Shown piece after piece: positions 7,254-9,724 of a stretch of DNA of 9,724 nt (the stretch's first letter is position 1; every line of letters begins with the position of its first letter). This DNA comes from DASSHC01 sp035693105 (lineage in GTDB: Bacteria; Chloroflexota; Chloroflexia; Thermomicrobiales; Thermomicrobiaceae). The notes beneath the pieces are model-generated. The model was not told the origin of the DNA and ran no database searches. It saw only the letters and a list, made by a program, of their open reading frames with translations. Location of the stretch: the NCBI GenBank assembly GCA_035693105.1, contig DASSHC010000227.1:1-9724 (forward strand), written 5' to 3'. The position numbers and the translations under genes were made by a program.

Positions 7254-7302
7254 GCCACCACTCGCCGTTCTAGCGGAAGGATAGCGCGGTTCGGGTGGTG
7301 GC
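7254..7302. repeat. 8-bp inverted repeat GCCACCAC / GTGGTGGC between the ATPase and toast-rack genes
   Basis: Perfect 8-base arms at 7254-7261 and 7295-7302 flank a 33-base spacer and occupy most of the 74-base intergenic gap. No T-tract follows, so it is not a typical intrinsic terminator. It could be an operator for the toast-rack gene, a loose stem in the leader RNA, or chance in GC-rich DNA. No convincing -35/-10 pair was found here; TATCCT within the spacer is a weak -10 candidate. Confidence 0.35.
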
Positions 7303-7310
7303 GACCTGAA

Positions 7311-9724
7311 TCAAGGGGCAGCCGGAAACAACCGAGCCGTTTGATCGAGAAAGGCCGGGCGCAGGTCGTCGGGCGTTTCGGCCGCCAGCTCGTCGATGAT
7401 CGCCCGGGCCGCCGCGAACTCGGCCACAGCCTGCTCCTGCCGCTCCTGCTGGGCGCACAGCTTGCCGCGCTCCAGATGAATGCGCCAGGACCACGGCCGC
7501 GCCTCAAGCGCCTGTGCGACCCCTTGTATCGCGAGCAGCGCCGCCTGGGCCGCCTCGTATTGCCCGAGGGCCGCAAGCGCTTGCGCACGCGAGAACTCGT
7601 AGCGCAGGACCGGCTGCTTGGGTGAGGCATTGGGGGTGGCGGCGACCAGCCGATCGAGCAACCCGAGCGCCGCCTCGGGATCGCCATGAGCCAGCACCAG
7701 CTCCACCCGCGCGGCCCACAGCCGGCGTTGGGCCAGCGTCTGCATTGGCGTCTCGGGATTGAGGACGGCAGCGAGTACGGCCTCGGCTCGCGCGCGGTCG
7801 CCTCCGGCCAGCAGCACGCTGGCGAGGAAGCTGGATCCCAAGTGAATCCAGGCCGTGGAGGCGTTTGGGCGCGCGAAGGAGAACGCTTGTTCGAGGTGCT
7901 GCTGTGCCTGCGAGAGCGCCAGCAGATCGAAGTAGATCGCTCCAGTCGCGCTGTGCGCGGCCGAGAGCCACTGGCTGTGGTCGATCTCCTCGGCGATCTC
8001 AATGCTACGCCGGGCCGCGTCGAGCGCCGCGCCAGACGCTCCACCCGCCCCGAGGCAGCACGCGCGCGTACACAACGCATACGATTCGCCCGCCCGCCAG
8101 CTGATCGCGTGGGCTATCGCGAACGCCTCTTCACCAGCGCGCAGACGCTCGGCCATTGTCACCTGTGCGATGACGGCCGAGTCGGTCAGGTAGTTCACAC
8201 CTTGCATCGTGATCTGGGCCAGGCACGAAGCCAGCCCTTCGCGATCGCCGGACGCGCGAAAGAGCTCGACCGCGCGCCGAAGGTAGCCGTTGCCCTGGAT
8301 CAGATCACCGCTGAGGAAGCTGGCCAACGCCAGGAGATCGAGCGACGCGGCGATACCCGTTCGATCGTCCAATTGCTCGAAGATGGCCAGCGCCTCGCGA
8401 TGATGCTGGAGGCCTTCCAGCGGTCGCTCGACATTCACGTACCAGTTGCCGACCCGGCTGAGCGAGTGCCCCGTGAGATCCGGGGCGTCGAGCGAGCGGG
8501 CCAACGCCAGAGCCTGCTGGAGATACTCGCCGGTCCGGGCGTAATCGCGGGCCATCCAGAGCATGCCGAGCTCGTTGAGCGCCTGCCACTCGACTCGCCC
8601 ATCGCCGGCTTGCCGGGCCAGCGTCAGCACCGTTTCAAGGTCTTCGCGCGCCGGCTCGAAGTTCCCGACGAGGCGCTGCGCCTGCCCGCGCATCAGATAG
8701 GCGGTGACGGGCACGGAGCGTGCCCGCTGCTTGGCGAGCCGCTCGGCGCTGATGAGGTGTGCGATGACGGCGTCGGGAGCGTAGAGATCCCGGGCCCGCT
8801 CGCCGGCCCGGATCAGCCAGTCGACCGCGCGCGGGTCCCCGGCTCGCTCCAGATGATAGGCGACCATGTCGGGCGCCGGGTTGGCGGTGGCGATCAGCGC
8901 CTCGCCGACCCGCAGGTGCAGCCGGCGGCGCCGGAGGGACGGGATACCGTCATAGAGCGCCTCGCGGATCAGCGCATGACTGAAGCGCACGCCGTCGCCC
9001 GCGGGGAGTCCCCGCAGCAAGTTGGCCTCCTCGGCACGCTCGGCCATGCCGAGCAGGGTGTCCTCGTCGACCTCGCCCACCGTCGCCCAGACCCCCAGCG
9101 GCACCACTTGCCCGATGACCGCCGCGACTGCCAGGAGCCGCTGGCTCTCCTCGTCCAGCCGCGCCACCCGGCGCTCGATGACCTGCCGCAGCAGCGCCGG
9201 CACGCGCACCTGCTCCAGATCCCCCAGCGTCCAGCTTCCCGCCTGCCGGGCCAGCACGCCCTCGTCCTCCAGCGTACGCAGCAGTTCGCCGGCATAGAGC
9301 GGATTGCCTTCGGCGTGCGCTTCGAGGTAGCGCTCCAGCCGGCCCTGATCGATGTCCGCCAGCTCGTAGCGACTCTGGATCAGCGCTCGGTTGCCCGCTT
9401 CCTGGAGCGGCTGCACATCCAGGCGCTCGGCGCCCGCCTCGCGCACCAGGAGCGGCAGCAACGTGGCGAGCGGGTGGCGGCGCGTCACCTCGTCCGAGCG
9501 ATAGGTAGCGACGAGCAGGATGCGCTGGTTGCCGAGCTGACGCGCCAACATGCGGCAGGAGTCGAGCGAGGCCTGGTCGGCCCACTGGAGATCGTCGAGG
9601 ACGAGGAGGAGCGGGCGCTGGGCGGCGATCGCGCGCAAGAAGTCAGCAGCGGCCGCGAAGAGCGCCTCCTGCGAGCCGATCCGGGCCAGTTCATCGGCCG
9701 TGCTCGCGAAGGCGGTGGCCGACG
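7311..9724 (-). CDS. Large AAA_16/STAND ATPase with TPR repeats (N-terminus outside window)
   Basis: The reading frame is open from the window edge to TGA at 7313-7311, giving 803 visible residues. A TTG at 9638 is only an internal leucine codon, because the frame continues upstream without a stop. In visible numbering, Walker B is LLLVLDDLQWAD (38-49); Walker A must lie outside the window. Family signatures follow in order: LLVATYRSDEV, GNPLYAGELLRTLEDEG, LLRQVIERRVARLDEESQRLL and RFSHALIREALYDGIPSLRRRRLHLR. From about residue 260 to the end, the protein consists of alanine- and leucine-rich helical pairs of TPR type. Proteins of this build (MalT-like or COG3899-type ATPases) act as signalling switches, often with an N-terminal kinase, nucleotide cyclase or SARP/BTAD DNA-binding domain, or a C-terminal LuxR helix-turn-helix. 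Here the C-terminus ends soon after the TPRs (TARLFPAAP) with no LuxR domain, so any effector domain must be N-terminal. Function and target are unknown. Confidence 0.9.
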   Translation of the reverse strand, partial: SATAFASTADELARIGSQEALFAAAADFLRAIAAQRPLLLVLDDLQWADQASLDSCRMLARQLGNQRILLVATYRSDEVTRRHPLATLLPLLVREAGAERLDVQPLQEAGNRALIQSRYELADIDQGRLERYLEAHAEGNPLYAGELLRTLEDEGVLARQAGSWTLGDLEQVRVPALLRQVIERRVARLDEESQRLLAVAAVIGQVVPLGVWATVGEVDEDTLLGMAERAEEANLLRGLPAGDGVRFSHALIREALYDGIPSLRRRRLHLRVGEALIATANPAPDMVAYHLERAGDPRAVDWLIRAGERARDLYAPDAVIAHLISAERLAKQRARSVPVTAYLMRGQAQRLVGNFEPAREDLETVLTLARQAGDGRVEWQALNELGMLWMARDYARTGEYLQQALALARSLDAPDLTGHSLSRVGNWYVNVERPLEGLQHHREALAIFEQLDDRTGIAASLDLLALASFLSGDLIQGNGYLRRAVELFRASGDREGLASCLAQITMQGVNYLTDSAVIAQVTMAERLRAGEEAFAIAHAISWRAGESYALCTRACCLGAGGASGAALDAARRSIEIAEEIDHSQWLSAAHSATGAIYFDLLALSQAQQHLEQAFSFARPNASTAWIHLGSSFLASVLLAGGDRARAEAVLAAVLNPETPMQTLAQRRLWAARVELVLAHGDPEAALGLLDRLVAATPNASPKQPVLRYEFSRAQALAALGQYEAAQAALLAIQGVAQALEARPWSWRIHLERGKLCAQQERQEQAVAEFAAARAIIDELAAETPDDLRPAFLDQTARLFPAAP

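Noticed and set aside
5611..7254. Plus-strand 547-codon open frame opposite the helicase and toast-rack genes
   Set aside because: It crosses the intergenic promoter region and two good genes, with shadow-type composition.
6857..8080. Minus-strand 407-codon open frame bridging the toast-rack and ATPase genes
   Set aside because: Wrong frame across two genes; R/S/P-rich with no motifs, while both genes have better frames.
9636..9638. TTG as the start of the TPR ATPase
   Set aside because: The frame continues at least 28 codons upstream to the window edge, and a start here would remove Walker A and place the start just ahead of Walker B.

Overview
The window is a GC-rich bacterial segment (by eye about two thirds G+C, strong GC bias at third codon positions). 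Every gene I can support lies on the minus strand, so the transcriptional order runs from high to low coordinates. The gene content suggests a Chloroflexota-type bacterium, with Actinomycetota as the main alternative. It includes a bacterial XPB helicase with large partners carrying the same N-terminal domain, a toast-rack lipoprotein, and a large AAA/TPR signalling ATPase. The phylum is an inference from gene families, not from a marker gene.

Layout in transcription order. (1) 9724-7311: a large STAND-type ATPase with TPR repeats whose N-terminus lies outside the window. (2) 7236-6385: a secreted, probably lipid-anchored protein with a toast-rack (DUF2154/DUF4097-like) beta-repeat fold and a TTG start behind a clear Shine-Dalgarno. 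(3) 6315-4516: an XPB/ERCC3-family superfamily 2 helicase with intact motifs. (4) 4512-2293: a 739-residue protein with an N-terminal SWIM zinc finger and a C-terminal domain resembling the XPB N-terminal domain. (5) 2293-1: a 764-residue-plus protein, a paralogue of gene 4 without the SWIM finger, with what looks like two tandem copies of the same XPB-N-like domain. Its C-terminus runs off the window. This last gene has no stop inside the window; I recovered it by reading the minus strand directly and it is open without interruption from 2293 to the edge.

Genes 3-5 look like one operon. A perfect TATAAT box sits seven bases upstream of the helicase ATG with no Shine-Dalgarno, which suggests a leaderless transcript. 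Genes 3 and 4 are separated by 3 bases, and genes 4 and 5 overlap at TGATG. The striking feature is that all three proteins carry the same roughly 110-150-residue domain, about four copies in total. In eukaryotic TFIIH, the XPB N-terminal region pairs with a similarly folded 'clutch' domain in p52/Tfb2. I propose, as inference, that genes 4 and 5 are p52-like partners that hold or regulate the bacterial XPB, in a DNA-repair or DNA-remodelling complex.

The toast-rack lipoprotein and the TPR ATPase appear to be separate units upstream of this operon. I found no RNA genes, mobile elements or CRISPR arrays, and no intergenic stretch reaches 300 bases.
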